Source: Diphasiastrum complanatum (lineage: Eukaryota; Streptophyta; Lycopodiopsida; Lycopodiales; Lycopodiaceae). Taken from it: a stretch of 64,000 nucleotides of DNA. Of the stretch, positions 36,372 through 48,747 are shown piece by piece (position 1 is the stretch's first letter; each line of letters starts with the position of its first letter). The DNA lies in assembly GCA_029204225.1 (NCBI GenBank), contig CM055095.1, forward strand, positions 69,280,110-69,344,109. The letters are read 5' to 3'. The notes beneath the pieces were generated by a model. The model was not told the origin of the DNA and did no database searches. It saw only the letters and a program-made list of their open reading frames with translations. The translations under genes were made by a program, and so were the position numbers.

Positions 36372-39300
36372 AAATTTTAGATGTATTTTTGGGTGCAAAA
36401 ATCATCAAAACTTATTAGAAACCATTGGCCAATTTTAGTGGTTGCAATTTTTGTTTCATAGTGATGTATGGTTAAGGCTAATCTTAACTGTTGAAGTACT
36501 TCATGATGTCGAATATAACGTGAATGATCAAAGTTTTTGACCATGTTCATATTTGCAAATTCTCAAAAGAATATTGTATGTGTAATCAATTGAAGAGATC
36601 TCACCCATGAAGAAAAATCATATACACTTGTTAGGAAATTTTAAAGCGTAAGTTGTAAGTCTCTTCTATGTATATAGAGCATTGTTGGTTCCTAGTATCT
36701 TGTCGTTTATAGCTTATATTGAGTATGTGGTGTTTTCTACATATGTGTAACTGCGTGTAATCAATGGAAATCTTATTTACTTGTGAGAGAATTTTAAAGT
36801 GCAAGCCTCTTCTATGTACAAAGGGCATTGCCGCTTTTTAGTATATCGTCATTTATAAGTTAAATTGTTAATTTGCTTGGATGTAGCATTTTTATGATTT
36901 ATTAGAAGAATGTCATAAAATACGACTTTCCTAGACTAGCAATTAATGTCCTTCTATCTATACAACACATTTAACTCAAGTGAAAAAAAACTAGTCGTTT
37001 ATCAAATCATAGCTAACCTGTTTTCTTTTGTAATATTTTTTGTTAGAAGTCAATTTTGATTGACATCCTTCATGTAAAAGTCACGAGTTTATTAGAGAAT
37101 TAAACTTAATTAATTTCAGAGACATTGGTTATCTAAAACTAGAACTAATTTTGTAGAAGCTATAGAATTAAATTTGGCTTTTGTAAGTTAATTTTAAATA
37201 ATACTCAGTCAGTTTAAACTTGGGCATTTGAGTTATCTATACTAGAAAAGAGTGACTTTGGATTCTCATGTCATGGGTTTTACTCATGCGATTTTCTTTT
37301 TTCTTTTCTTTTTATTGGGTACTTAAATTTTAATATATTTTTATCAATTAGTTATGTAATTTACATCTCCAATGCTTTGCTTGTATTGGATTATGCGTCC
37401 ATTGCCTAATGTATTGTTCATTTCATAGGATATTGGAGTTTGGTAAGTTAATAGCAAAAGGAGTGAAAAATGACTGAAACTGATAAGAGGGGTGGAATAA
37501 AATGAATGCAAAAGTTGGTATAGCTAATTTGGTTATTATGCTTGCATTTTTTATTGATAAAGAAATGTGAATCTTAACCTTGAAGGGGTGTGGGGCTGCG
37601 GTGACGTTGCCCGTCACACGTTAGCGGGGCAGCGTTAGCGCTGCCCCACTAAAATTTTAATATATATAGACTACACAATTACTTTCAAGTAATTTGACAG
37701 TTAAAAAAAATATTGATAAAAGAATAGTCTTTAAAAATATCTTAGCTTTTGAACTTGCATAGAATACATAAGATCTCCGATATACTATTAATAAAATTTG
37801 TATTTTTTTAAAAAAAAAATTGAATAGAGAAAAAAATACAATTTGCAATTTTAAATTAGATCTTAAAGAGATTGCTATTGTTTTTACATGTAAAACAATT
37901 GAATTCAAGTTATTCAATTTCAATTCGTTTTATCTGAAAGCCAAATGGCATACTAATTTTGGGAGTCTATAGTCATAACTTTTGATTTCAACACGTTTAT
38001 TGTCATTTTCATTCATTCACAAAACTTGTTAGGAACATATAGCTAATGTTTACTCCTTTTAAACTATTATTGATCATGTCAATGTCATCCATGTACATTA
38101 AAAAATGGAAAAATGTTGTCCAATTTACAACTTTACGTTTGTCTGTATAATCAAATGACATGTTTTGAATTTTTATATGAAGAGCCTAAATAGTGTTGAG
38201 ATTATCATACGACCTTAAAACAATTTTTGAAATTTTTAACACTTATCTATTCAATTTTCTCATAGATTGACCTTACATATTGCATTAAAAGTTTAGGAAA
38301 AATCAACAATTTAATAATACACATTGTTGTCTTTTCCTTTGGCCCTTTCTGACATTATATGATGCTTATTATGAGTATGGCAACTCAATATGAACGTTGA
38401 CCAAGTCTTTTTTAATAATTTAATGAGAACTTGAGTTAAGTTGGTTGTATTCACTAACAATTATTGATGGTAAATAATGCATGTTTCAGACTAGATAGTG
38501 TCACCAAGTAGGTAATTGCAAATATTAGAGTTATTATGTGGGAGTGAATGTCAATGAATCGTGCATTGAATTTTAATACCTGTTTGACAAACAAATAAAA
38601 AAAATGTGTACACTATAAATCACTAAGCGACTCTAAAGATTTAACAAATATTGGTGAAAAATAAAGGTGCGTTTCACATCAATTACAATGTCTAGTAGAA
38701 GCTCGTGATCACTATCTAATATGACATTTATCAAATGGTGCAGTGGCTCATGTTGGAAATTGCACAAGCTAGTTTGTAATTTTCACTTGAAAAATGTAAT
38801 TTGGCCATGATGGGGAATGTCGCACGTGCCAACTAGGTTAGGATCTTTTTAATTAGAGAAGCAGGATTGGGACCTGGATGACTACCGAGATTGGTAAGAT
38901 ATCATTTATTTAGGATTATGGATGATTTTTTGTTCATTGGTTTCATGTAAGGTCAATCACCAATTTTTTAATGTTTGCCATCCTATGTGAAGGAATTGGA
39001 GTGATTCTTGTGAAAGGTCATCGATGTCGTGGAACCTACACGAAGATCAAAAAAAAAGTTGCACGTTTGTTGACAATAAGTGTACAATGGCCACTGCTTT
39101 TGGACTGTAGTATAGTTTCACATAGACAAGTTTGAAATACAATGTATTTCAAAGCACCTAAAGCATTATTTTGAGGACATCATCTTTGTCAATATTTTAA
39201 AGGTAGAATTAGTGCAATGTTGGATGACAAAAAATATTGTTTCTTGTGGGTGTTTGTGACTTACAAAACTTTCAAGGCAGCCAAATAATCAATGTTTTTG

Positions 39301-39787
39301 TAAATTTGTGAAAATAGTTGCAGCGAATCTCGATTCACTTGGTTTCACGATTCGCAAATTGCTGACAGAAAAAAAAAATCCCTCAGCAATTCGCAGCAAA
39401 TCACTGTTTTTTCTCACAGCGACTCGTGAATCGCGCGTGTATGTATGTATGTATTTTTTAGTGCGATCTTAAATCCAAATGATCCAGATAGCATTCTTTC
39501 CATGACTAGAGATAGATAATTTGATTCTTGAATGCATTAAGCACATATCTTTGAACTCCTATTACAAAATGAATCTCTCTTTTATGTGCAAGTGTTCAGC
39601 AAGTTTGTGATAAAAAAATTGAGAAACTTGCTGGCAAACAAAATTACATATTTTTCAAGATCACATGTAAGACTTTGGAAATATAGAAGATTAAGCTCCA
39701 ATGGGTAATATGTTGTGTTATTAATTTGGCTCAATACAATAACTTCATTCTCTATCATGATATTCTCATCACTAGTCTAGTCGGTGG
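36372..39787 (+). other. Unassigned AT-rich sequence with a few structured sites
   Basis: No coding frame supported. 36640-36700 and 36785-36850 share words (GTAAGTCTCTTCTATGTA, AGCATTG, TCGT-TTTATA), an old duplication. Two GC-rich hairpins lie at 37601-37647. A short inverted pair (GCAAATTGCTGA and TCAGCAATTCGC) lies near 39355-39400, followed by a (TATG)n run near 39440. Confidence 0.45.
37601..37647 (+). other. Two adjacent GC-rich hairpins
   Basis: GTGACG-TTGCC-CGTCAC at 37601-37617 and GGGGCAGCG-TTAG-CGCTGCCCC at 37626-37647, the latter a perfect 9-bp stem, followed by CACTAAAATTTT. The flanks are AT-rich. Confidence 0.7.
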
Positions 39788-40234
39788 TCATTCCTTCCGT
39801 TTCCGCCTTTTCAATATCAGCATGAATGATGGAAATCCCCAAAATAGTGTTTGCAAGAACCAACCTTTTTTGTTTATAGGATCCAACTGTCTGGCTAGCA
39901 ACCATGCAAAACAAGCCTCCAACAAGTGACCAAGACAGACAATAATTACCAAAATCTGCATATTCTGAACAGAGCGAAGAAGGAAAATCCAAGGGAACCG
40001 AACCGGCTCAAGAAATCCAAGAAATGGGGGAGGAACAAGCACACTCGGAAATAGTCCAAAATATATTGGAAGGATGAGAATCAACCAGAGAAGTGATGGA
40101 CTTTTCAAATCTTTTGCATGCCTTGTCTTAAAGTATGTGATTGTCTTCTTGAAGGCCTCCTTTTGATCAACAAGAGGAACATATCCAAGTTCCTTCCGTG
40201 CCTTCAAAGGCGAGAAGTAATGTCCGACCCCGAT
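39788..40234 (-). pseudogene. SDR42E1 / 3-beta-HSD-like dehydrogenase, last exon
   Basis: The minus strand opens after a strong acceptor (pyrimidine tract then TTGCAG) and encodes IGVGHYFSPLKARKELGYVPL, a segment ending KKTITYFKTR, a hydrophobic stretch, then LGHLLEACFAWLLARQLDP and GWFLQTLFWGFPSFMLILKR before the stop. The first part is the conserved C-terminal end of plant 3-beta-hydroxysteroid dehydrogenase/SDR42E1-type proteins; the membrane tail matches the DUF4499/TMEM254-like domain fused to them (compare Arabidopsis AT2G33630, from memory). These act on steroid-like NAD(P)-dependent substrates at ER membranes. This exon is intact by itself, but the gene looks broken (see the 43537-43806 exon), hence the pseudogene label. 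Confidence 0.7.
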
Positions 40235-41448
40235 CTGCAACAGAGAGAGAAATTCATAATGCAAACAATCATGTGGAACGTTTACTAAAGTGCAGTGAAA
40301 AATCATATTGTACAGTCAACCTTCATAGGTAGGTCATGTCTAGCAAACCCTGACATCTGAAAGTAAGAATCACTGAACAGTTTGTGTACTTTAACAAAGA
40401 TGTCTTCTTATTGCCTACAATGACAAAAATATCACATTCAGAAAGAAGTCACCACATAAATGCAGAACATGAGATTTCTTTGAAGCTCGGATCTACATCT
40501 TATTAGCGTTTATTTCTCTTATTACATTGTATTGATGTTTTTTTTCTTGTATGTCCTCATTACATCTCGTTAATCCTCTAATAAGCTTTTGCACAGTGCT
40601 TCTGTAAGCACTAGCAGTTCCACTCATTAGAAGACTCTCTGGTGCATGTTGTCAAGACCTTGGATTCAGTCATTTGACGTATAAGTAGGCTGGGCTTATC
40701 ATGCTGTCACATGCACGAAATCTGATCCTTGGAGGATCTATCTGTTATATCAGCAGCAACCCTATCATTTCTATGTAGCCCAGTTACAGCATGAAGATAA
40801 AGCGTGAAGTCTGGTCTCATGGCTGCTAGAAAACAGAAGAAAGGTAAATTTGTGATGAACTTGTTCCTTCTTACATGCATGCCATTTCAAAACAATTTAT
40901 ACTGCAATATTGTGATACTAGATTGATTTGCGATGGATGGCCATCAACAACTATGGCAGTGTGAGCACACACTAATTACCTTTGATAGCTGGAAATATTT
41001 TAATAAGGAACTACAAAATTATGTGAAACCACCTATTAGGAGCTATGTGTCTCCTTGGCTTAATGCTTCATTTCTCTAGGCTCCTTAGGTGCTGATCTAT
41101 GAAGCAGGAACCTGGGAGTCAGATGTAACCAAACAGAGACAAGTGCAAACTCAAAGAGAAGATCGGTTCAGTGTTCACAATTGGGGAAAGCTGTAATGCT
41201 CTTATGAATCATTGTACGCAAGCCTGGCATTTCCTTCATTAGGGGCCCAAGTGTCTTTATTAAGAGAAAATTTCTATGATTGCTGTAGCTCTGATGGGAA
41301 AGCATCCTGCCATTGATACGAACTCCAAAGGAACACAACTGCAAGCATTTCTAGATCTCTAACATTACAAGAAATTGTTTTATGAGCTCAGCTCCAAACT
41401 GGAAAAGCTGTAGCCAAGCTCTTGAATTAACGGCCGGAGAAATTCAAA

Positions 41449-41530
41449 AAAGTTGACCGGGGAACCTGTCAATGGTGAAGTGCCAAATAAAGTTGACCGG
41501 GGAACCTGTCAATGGTGAAGTGCCAAATAA
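41449..41530 (+). repeat. 40-bp tandem duplication
   Basis: AGTTGACCGGGGAACCTGTC begins at 41451 and again at 41491, with the whole 40-bp unit repeated without a visible change and a short third start at about 41530. Confidence 0.95.
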
Positions 41531-42873
41531 AGTTGTTTAGGCAGCTTCCTATCATCATAGTACATACTATCAGTCATTTTTTAACAAAGGGTCTGTTCCG
41601 ACCCAGGTTTCAGCATATATTGGTTTAGCAAATTGTAGTGGAGCATCTTCAGCTGGTAGGTATTCAAATGTCTCACCATCGTGACCTCACATATAGTGAT
41701 TCTGGAATGGCAACTATGCCGGTGTAAAAAAGTTACAACCAATTTCCGGTTTGTACTAAACCCCAGACAACAAGAATTCCTTAAGAATTTGTGAAAAATT
41801 GCCAAATCTAGCGGTCCCACCCATGCGAGGCCATGGTGCCACGTGTGAATCTACACTAGAGTAGGTTAGATCATGTTCATAGGGATGGTCAAGTTTGTTT
41901 GGTGATTATTCCTACATTATAGGACCAAATCCCTTAATTTATGGAGTAGGTTGATCAATCTAGCCACCAATATGGCAAAACTTAATGGTTAGGCTAGAAT
42001 GGCAAATTAGGGCAAAAAGAGTCGATCAGCTTCCTTAATACATGCTGGATTTTCACCTAACTCGAGGTGGGGAAGAGCCTTTCTATGTATCATCAACTCT
42101 CCATAGTAATGCCTTAGAAAATTTTTGAGAGCTCATTGGCAATCTCGACCTTCTACACTATGTACTTTGTTTCCTTTTGGATCCAAATGAAATCTAAGTG
42201 TTCTAAACAATATTTTCTGTCTACAGGCCGTGCTGAAGGTGTACCACACCTGTGGGGGCTAGATCTTCACTTTGATTAATGATTTGTGATTGCTCTTGCT
42301 TGATGTATGTAGAATTGTCAATCTAGATCTCAATTATTGGTGTCTAGTTTGCATTCAATAGTTAATCAATCAATCAATCCCTCTTGTCAGTCATTAATAG
42401 GCTCAAGTAAGGTCCAAAGTTCCGTACTTTGACAGAATTCACAGACTTCACATTGGTTACCACTTTAGCTATCACAGTTATGCATAAGTAGCAAAAACTT
42501 CGAAAGGTTAGCCTTTCAATGAATTTAACCAATCCATATGCTACTGCCGCAGACAATATTATAAACTCAGGAGATTTTTGCTTAACTATACTTGAAACGC
42601 TATACCCGGCTGTTAAAGCCATGGCCTTTCCACACATAGCCAATCTAATTTCAAACCCTATTTTACAGTCTGGAATCCACAAAAAGAGAGCAAATTGGTT
42701 ACTCAAAAGCCTGTTAGACACAGTCACTGCTTAGGAGAAAGATTTAAAAAAAGGCCTGCAGTCGCTGGGATCCAAGCTGTACCACACAACCCTCCTGTCA
42801 GATAGATCGCGGCCAGCAAGTGTCATGTTTTTTTAATTTTAAGAAAAAAAAAACGTTCTGATCCAGTATGTTC

Positions 42874-42926
42874 CGGAACGTACTGTACGGAATGCACAGT
42901 CTGTTCCGACCCAAAAGGGTCGGAAC
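42874..42926 (+). other. Palindrome cluster built on GTTCCG
   Basis: AGTATGTTCCGGAACGTACT is palindromic except for one base pair, and GTTCCGACCC-AAAA-GGGTCGGAAC at 42903-42926 is a perfect 10-bp stem with a 4-base loop. The word CTGTTCCGACCC recurs at about 41591. Confidence 0.7.
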
Positions 42927-43536
42927 GGGTTTCTAAGGCTTGCACCTTCAAGAAAACCTAAGCTGAGAATTTCCGTAACCAAAAAAGTTCCTTGACACAA
43001 GAAAGAGAAAAGAACAAGGAAAGTTTTTCAAGTACTGGTGAAATCCCCGTTTTTTTAATCTGAAGCATCATGACGATTTCAAAGTTAATGAACTAAAACC
43101 GCTGCTGAAAAGATGTATTTTCAAAAGGTCATGACCTTGAACATTTTTGTGCACCAAATTTCTGAGACTTTGTTGCCCAAACCAATACTAGACAGAAATA
43201 CTAGCCAGTTTGTGAAGAAAAGCTCACTAGCTGGAAACAAAAGTGTTTGGGGATTTTATACACATTCAGCCATATCCAAATGCAGCACAGGCAAGTTGTG
43301 TGAAGCACTTTGGCACTTTTCTACATTTTTCCTGCTGTAATGGATATTTCCTGCAAAGTTGCTACTTTTGGCATGGAGCCAAAATTCAAGAGATGTTGCT
43401 ACCAGATGATATAGAGGTAACAGCACCCAAAAAAATTCTATCAAAAAGCCAAAATGAATCTTTTTAAAATTGCATCTACGCCATTTTACTAGAGGAGACT
43501 TGACCTACAAAAAATCTGTCCCAATGCTGATTGTAC

Positions 43537-43806
43537 CTTAAAGGCTGCCCATTGTTCTTCAAAACAAGTTGTTCAGCTAGAGCTTTGCTACGTCCATAAG
43601 AACTGACATGATCCATCAAGGGGACATATGCTAGGGATTCATTGCCATTTAATATCTCTTGGCCTCCAAAAACCACATCATATGAGCTTGTATATATAAG
43701 TCTCTCAACACCACATTTGATGCAGCTTTGTAGCACATTGCCAAGTGGAAAACACAGTTGACTCCTTTGAAGGCACGTGCAACCTCCTCTTTGTGTCGAA
43801 CATCAC
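43537..43806 (-). pseudogene. SDR42E1 / 3-beta-HSD-like dehydrogenase, catalytic exon with internal deletion
   Basis: The minus strand starts after acceptor TTTTGTATTAG and encodes GDVRHKEEVARAFKGVNCVF-HLA, then in another frame NVLQSCIKCGVERLIYTSSY, VVFGGQEILNGNESLAYVPL and VSSYGRSKALAEQL (the catalytic YxxxK), ending at donor AAG|GTACAA. Family members have roughly 25 more residues between CVFHLA and NVL. Here those are missing and the frame changes, which would destroy the protein. The N-terminal Rossmann GxxGxxG exon was not found upstream (43807-44371, or after E2). I read this as a remnant of a host gene with retained splice sites. Confidence 0.7.
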
Positions 43807-44371
43807 CTAATACAAAAGTGAAATTTTAGGTTGAATATATTACACCAAGCACTAGCACTAATGATCAAAATATATTATGCCTGAGGAAAGGCTGAAAATA
43901 ATTCTTTAGCCCATATAGCATTTTCAGATAGCTCTCCTTTAATATGGGCTTAGGGCCCTTGATTATTATTTTATTTTTCTACCTTATGTTCTTGTTGCTT
44001 AGATCCCTATTTGGCATGACTTGGCATTTCATCAAGTGTTATGATCATTATTGAACCTCTAGCCCTAACTAGCAAACAGTAGGGCGGCCTAATAACTACA
44101 TAGGCTTAAAAAAAAATTGGCTGATTATTCACTTGTCTAGCTCTCAGTTTAGTTTAGCTTCGTCACCTCAAGTAGGTCAGTCTAGCAACAATCCTTGTTA
44201 TTATTAGACCCTTGTGAAGATCATTCATGTTTCCACAAATTATATTTTTACCGCATTGCTATGTTGGTATATTTGCATCCTTCTTAATTATGTAATTTAT
44301 ACGTATTGTCATTTAACTTAGTATTAAAAGAGGGGTTGGTTGTCAACTTCTATGTTCGGATACCATGTTAT
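43807..44371 (-). other. Sequence between the SDR exon and E2
   Basis: No coding exon recognised. Its right end carries GTTCGGATACCA at 44354-44365, which reads TGGTATCCGAAC on the minus strand and resembles a decayed Copia primer site next to the E2 insertion point. Confidence 0.35.
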
Positions 44372-45201
44372 TGTGAAAAATGCAAAAATAAGCTTGGTAG
44401 AGGCCAAAAATCTTGTATATAGATAAACACACATGTGGAGCCTGTTCCCACGTGTGAAAATAGTGTATTTGTCATGTACCATTATCATATAGGTTGTACA
44501 TATGATTTAAATCAAGTTCTAGTGGCTAAAAAGGCCAAAAATTAGTTTTTTAGACATATGACACATGGCATCAATCTATTGATTGCATGAGTCACATCCT
44601 TTGGTTAGGTGTCATATCACATGTGTAGAGGACAGCTCACATGTGTGGAATAGGCTGAAGTAGGCAAATTTTGACTTCTAGAAGATTTCCAAGTAAATCT
44701 CCATATAGAAGGAAAATGGACCAAAAGTGCTCAAAATAGAAGGTTTTGTTCAAGTGTCAGTTTTGCATGATGAATCATCATATGACAAAGCACCTTCACA
44801 CATGTGAGATCAGTGATATGATCAGTACCACGAGCTCCCACTTATTGTATATATAGGGCCACATTTGGCCATAATCATTGTGAGACATCAATCTTGGTTT
44901 TGGAAGCAATTTTGAGTGATTCTCTCCATTTGTCTACATTTGTTTTGATTGTTTTGAGGTTCTATCAATGTGTACTTGATTTTCAAATTGGATTCCGTAC
45001 TAAGACAATGTTTCACACGTGTGAAACCAAAAAGTACACCTACCTTCAATTAATGATTGTTCTTGTTAGGAAATTGTGTCTAGAATTGATCTAGATTGAT
45101 CTTAATTTGAAGTAGATTGATAGATCAAGTAATCTGACAACCAATCCCTCTTGAAGATCAGATTAGGATCCACTCTTGGTCCTTTTTGTACTTTTTGCAC
45201 A
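44372..45201 (+). repeat. 5' LTR of E2 (830 bp)
   Basis: Full length; TATA-like ATTGTATATATAGGG at about 44844-44858; palindrome TTTCACACGTGTGAAA at 45011-45026. Confidence 0.92.
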
Positions 45202-46784
45202 TGGTATCAAAGCCAAGTTCAAGAGTTTTTGTTGAAATTGATAGGGTTAATCCAAATCAAAGCCAAAATTAGCAGTTTTTTGAAAACTAGTCAAATTTTG
45301 TGTAGTGAGTTGGATTTGATAGCTATTTTTAAAATTTTTGGTGTTGTGGGTTGTAGGAACCCTTTTCACACGTGTGAGGCCGTACAGCTCCGGTTTTGGC
45401 TGAGGAAATTCAAAAATTTGTACAATTTGACTCACACACCCAATTTGAGAAATTTTTAGTGCAAAATCAAGCATTTTCTATAGAGAATCTAATCCCTTGA
45501 TTAGTTCTTGGATTAGATCAGCCAAAAAATTAAAATTGAAGTTTGAATTAGGAGCATTAAATGATTTTCTCTGATTTTTTGAGTGCATGTTGAGGTTGAG
45601 AGAGATTTTGCCAAAATTCATACATTAAGGAGTGATATGCAAGGTGAGAGGATAAAATCCATTGTACTATCACTCTAGATTTGTTCAAGAGTGATAGGGT
45701 CAAGTTTAGAAGCATCAATTTGCTAGAAAACATCTTTGGATCTGTTTTCCAAGTTAAATCTTTGAGAGTTTCTAGTGCATATAGAGCATCTATGCAAATC
45801 TTTTGTAGTATTTGACATAGATTGGCTTCAATTGAGAGTTCTAGAAAAGAGATTGAGATCCAAGTCACATTGTTCAAACTACTTAATTTGTTTGAGTGAT
45901 TGTAAGGTTTGAAAAGATTCATTAAGGTGTCTATGACAAATGTGTAGAGAGAGATCTAATTTTCTAAGAGTTCCTTCCTTTGTAGAGGGCAAGATCTAGA
46001 AGCTCATTATGTGTTGTTATTGGTGAAGAATTTGTCTTCTCCTAGGTGATCAAATTTTTCTAAGTGGTATTAGCTATTTGAAGCACAATATCTTAGTGAA
46101 AAAAATCACAACTTTTGATTTTGAATTTTATTCCAAGTCTTAAAAGATAGAGTAATTGGTGGAATCCAATAGGAGTGATTGAATTCAATTTGTTGAGCAA
46201 AAATTTACATAGTATGTATGAAACTAAAATTAGTTCTATTCCACTTTCTTTGTGAGAGTGTGAGGGTCAATTTGTGATCCCATTGGATGTCTAGAATGAG
46301 GAGTCCATATTTGAATATTCATGCATGGTTGAGATTTTTGTGAATCTCTAGTTGTCTAAATTTTTAAGCTTTGTGAAAAATTGGTGGTAAAGTTTGTTTT
46401 CAAATCAAATCAAATTCATTCTAAATCTCAAGAGTGAGATTATTTGGGTCAAGAGTGAGTCCAAAAGAAGTGATTAAGTTTGATTTTCATGTGTTTGAAA
46501 CAAAACCCATCTTTTGTTCAAGAATCTCAAGTGTTGAGAGAACTAGTCAAGTGAAATGAAAAATCTAGGTGTCAAACCTTTTTCATATCCATTTCAACTT
46601 TCAAAAGAAAGAGTCATTGGTATTTGATGAGTCCAATAGGAGATTGGATCTGATTTCTTTAGTGATTTGATTCAAAGATTGTGTGCTTCTGTCTTAGTGA
46701 TCAAAGCAAAGTTTCCAAGTGACTAGTCATTACTGTGAAGATTGATTCTTTTTGTGAGCTAGATCTTTTGTAGATCCTTCTAGA

Positions 46785-47171
46785 TTGTTGAAGATGTTCA
46801 AATCTAGTCTCTTAAAAGTCACAAATTACATTTGTAGAATCATATCACAGGTTTTTATTCACATGACATCAATAGGTGGCATCCTATTGAAGGAAAGAAA
46901 GGATCCTGAGTGCAACCTTTGTGGCAAGGGAGGATATTTTTTCTTAAGATGTTACAAAAAGAAGACCAGTCCATCCAAGGAGAACCAAAGCAAGGGGGTC
47001 GAGGTGAAAGATGGAGCTTCAAGTTCAAAATGCAAATACAAAAAGGACAAGTCCAAGGAAAAGTGTTTCCTTTGTGGAAAGGTGAATGAGGCTTGGAGTC
47101 TCACAATGACTTGCAAGATTTGTCTTCAAGAGTTCATCACAACACATGTCAAATCCTTTGAAATTTTTTGA
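46785..47171 (+). pseudogene. E2 gag zinc-knuckle region
   Basis: A 128-codon frame with CNLCGKGGYFFLRC, a CCHC knuckle whose His is replaced by Tyr, followed by a basic linker (YKKKTSPSKENQSKG) and CFLCGKVNEAWSLTMTCKIC, a second, more decayed unit. It is more complete than E1's and shows that the family descends from a Copia gag. It would not bind zinc normally in this state. Confidence 0.6.
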
Positions 47172-48657
47172 AAGTGCATTGTTTGGTTCAAGGTGCAAAG
47201 ATAGATGTCACTTTCATGAAAGTAACTTGGATTTATTTTATGTCCTTGGAAAGTATTTTGCTTGTAACTTTGGACAAGTTCAAACTTATTGTTATTATCC
47301 AAGAGAAATCAATCAAGAATAAGGAGCAATCACAAAATGAAAATAGTTTCATTTATGCTCTCATGTCAACTTATGAAGAACCATTTTGCTTTGAAGAGAT
47401 TTTTGTATCTCAAAGGTGGATTAAGACAATACTAGTTGAGTGTGATGCCTTCCCTAAACCCTAAACCCTAAGTATAGCAAAACATGTTTTCCTTATAAGC
47501 TTACATTAGTTATGAAGTCAAGGAAATGGAAATGTCTTCATAATGTAAATTCTTTTAGTTTCAATAAGATCATGAATGATGTGTTCATTCATAAAGATGA
47601 AAATTGCAAGTTTTCAATCTTAAAGACAAGTTCTAAACTTCTTATGAAAATAAGTGAAGCATCCAAAGTGGACACTTATATTCATAAGTAAGTAGTTAGC
47701 CTTATTGAGATGGAAATATCTTTTGATTTTAATATTAGAAAAATCATGCCAAGTTGTGGTGATTTTTGGACTTATGTTTCTAGCATAAGTAATCTTGATA
47801 ATCATACGAAGTGCATATTATATGGTCATGGATGTTGTGATTATTATGAGAGGTCTCGGATTTCCATCAAGAAGGAGCATCATGAAGAGGCTCTTAAGGA
47901 GTCATCTCAAGGTTCAAGTGTGCCAAGGATTGAGGAGGAGAGACCTTCTCAAGTTGTGATTCCAAAAAGAAACTCAAGATTTGATAAATCAATTTGCTTT
48001 AGTGAGATCATTGCATCTCAAAATTGGAGTAAAGCCATACTAGTTGAGTATGAAGTCTCTCTTGAGAACATAGATGATGTTCTTAAAAGGCTGAAATCGA
48101 TTTTAAATCAATTAGAAAGCAAATGATTATTTCATCAAATGTATGCTCTTGAGTCATGCAAGAGCAAAAGTGATTTGTTCACTCATAGTTTGAAAATTTG
48201 TATTGAGACAAATTGTAAACTCTTTATGAGAGTAAGTGAATCATCTTTTAAAGACACTTATCTCCGTAATGAAGTATTTAGCCTCATTGGATCTGAGATT
48301 AGCATGGTAAACAAGCATGAATTTATGATGCAAACACTTTGTTATTATAGCATGCATAGTCTTGCCAATTTGGACGAGTCTAATTCTCTAGATCGTGGTA
48401 ACATGATGTTAGATCTTTGTAATCCTAATAAATCAAGAAGAAATCTTTATTTTCTCATGAAGGAGCATGCACATGAAGAAGGAGCAAGCCTCAAGGTCAA
48501 GCAACTACATAAAAATTGGAAGGAATCAATTTTGGAGGTGCTAGGATGGTGCAAAGCTCTCAATCTCATCAAAGATGTCAAGTTAAAGAAGCACTATCAT
48601 GGATATGGTGATTTCAGGTCAACATCAAGCTCATTGGCTGATCTTCGCACCTTTTGA
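47168..48657 (+). pseudogene. E2 decayed RT-N-terminal-like modules
   Basis: ORFs 47168-47464, 47710-48126 and 48139-48657 correspond to E1's two modules: EEPFCFEEIFVSQRWIKTIL, then after the telomeric insertion FDFNIRKIMPSCGDFWTYV, FDKSICFSEIIASQNWSKAI, CKLFMRVSESSFKDTYLRNE. E2 lacks the roughly 90 bases that E1 has between SRxxVIPKRNS and FDKSICF. A TGA at 48124-48126 replaces a Trp codon. No catalytic RT motifs occur. Confidence 0.55.
47452..47471 (+). repeat. Interstitial telomere repeat (CCCTAAA)2CCCTAA
   Basis: Exact plant-type telomere units occur inside E2 between GATGCCTT and GTATAGCAAAACATG. At the same place E1 (16497-16520) has GATGCC, then TTAAAAGATAGCAAAATATG, with no telomere motif. 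So this is an E2-specific insertion of about 20 bases. Confidence 0.9.
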
Positions 48658-48747
48658 ACCAGAAAGACCAATTTAGCCCATGGAGTCAAGCTCAAGATCA
48701 TCATGTTTTCCATCAAGCTAGATTTGCCAAGCTAGATTTTTGAGGAG

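Larger units (their letters stand above)
40235..43536 (-). other. Interval between the two SDR exons
   Basis: It would be intron if the two exons still belong together, but the expected middle coding part (the substrate-domain segment between the YxxxK exon and the last exon) was not found here. It contains a 40-bp tandem duplication (41449-41530) and a cluster of palindromes (42874-42926). Minus ORF 42374-42727 has no recognisable content. Confidence 0.45.

Noticed and set aside
37601-37660. Definite Helitron 3' terminus
   Set aside because: The hairpin is convincing, but CTRR spacing and the following base do not fit, and no 5' TC end was found.
42374-42734. Opposing ORFs in the SDR interval as a missing exon
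   Set aside because: Neither strand shows the expected SDR substrate-domain motifs or splice-site context.
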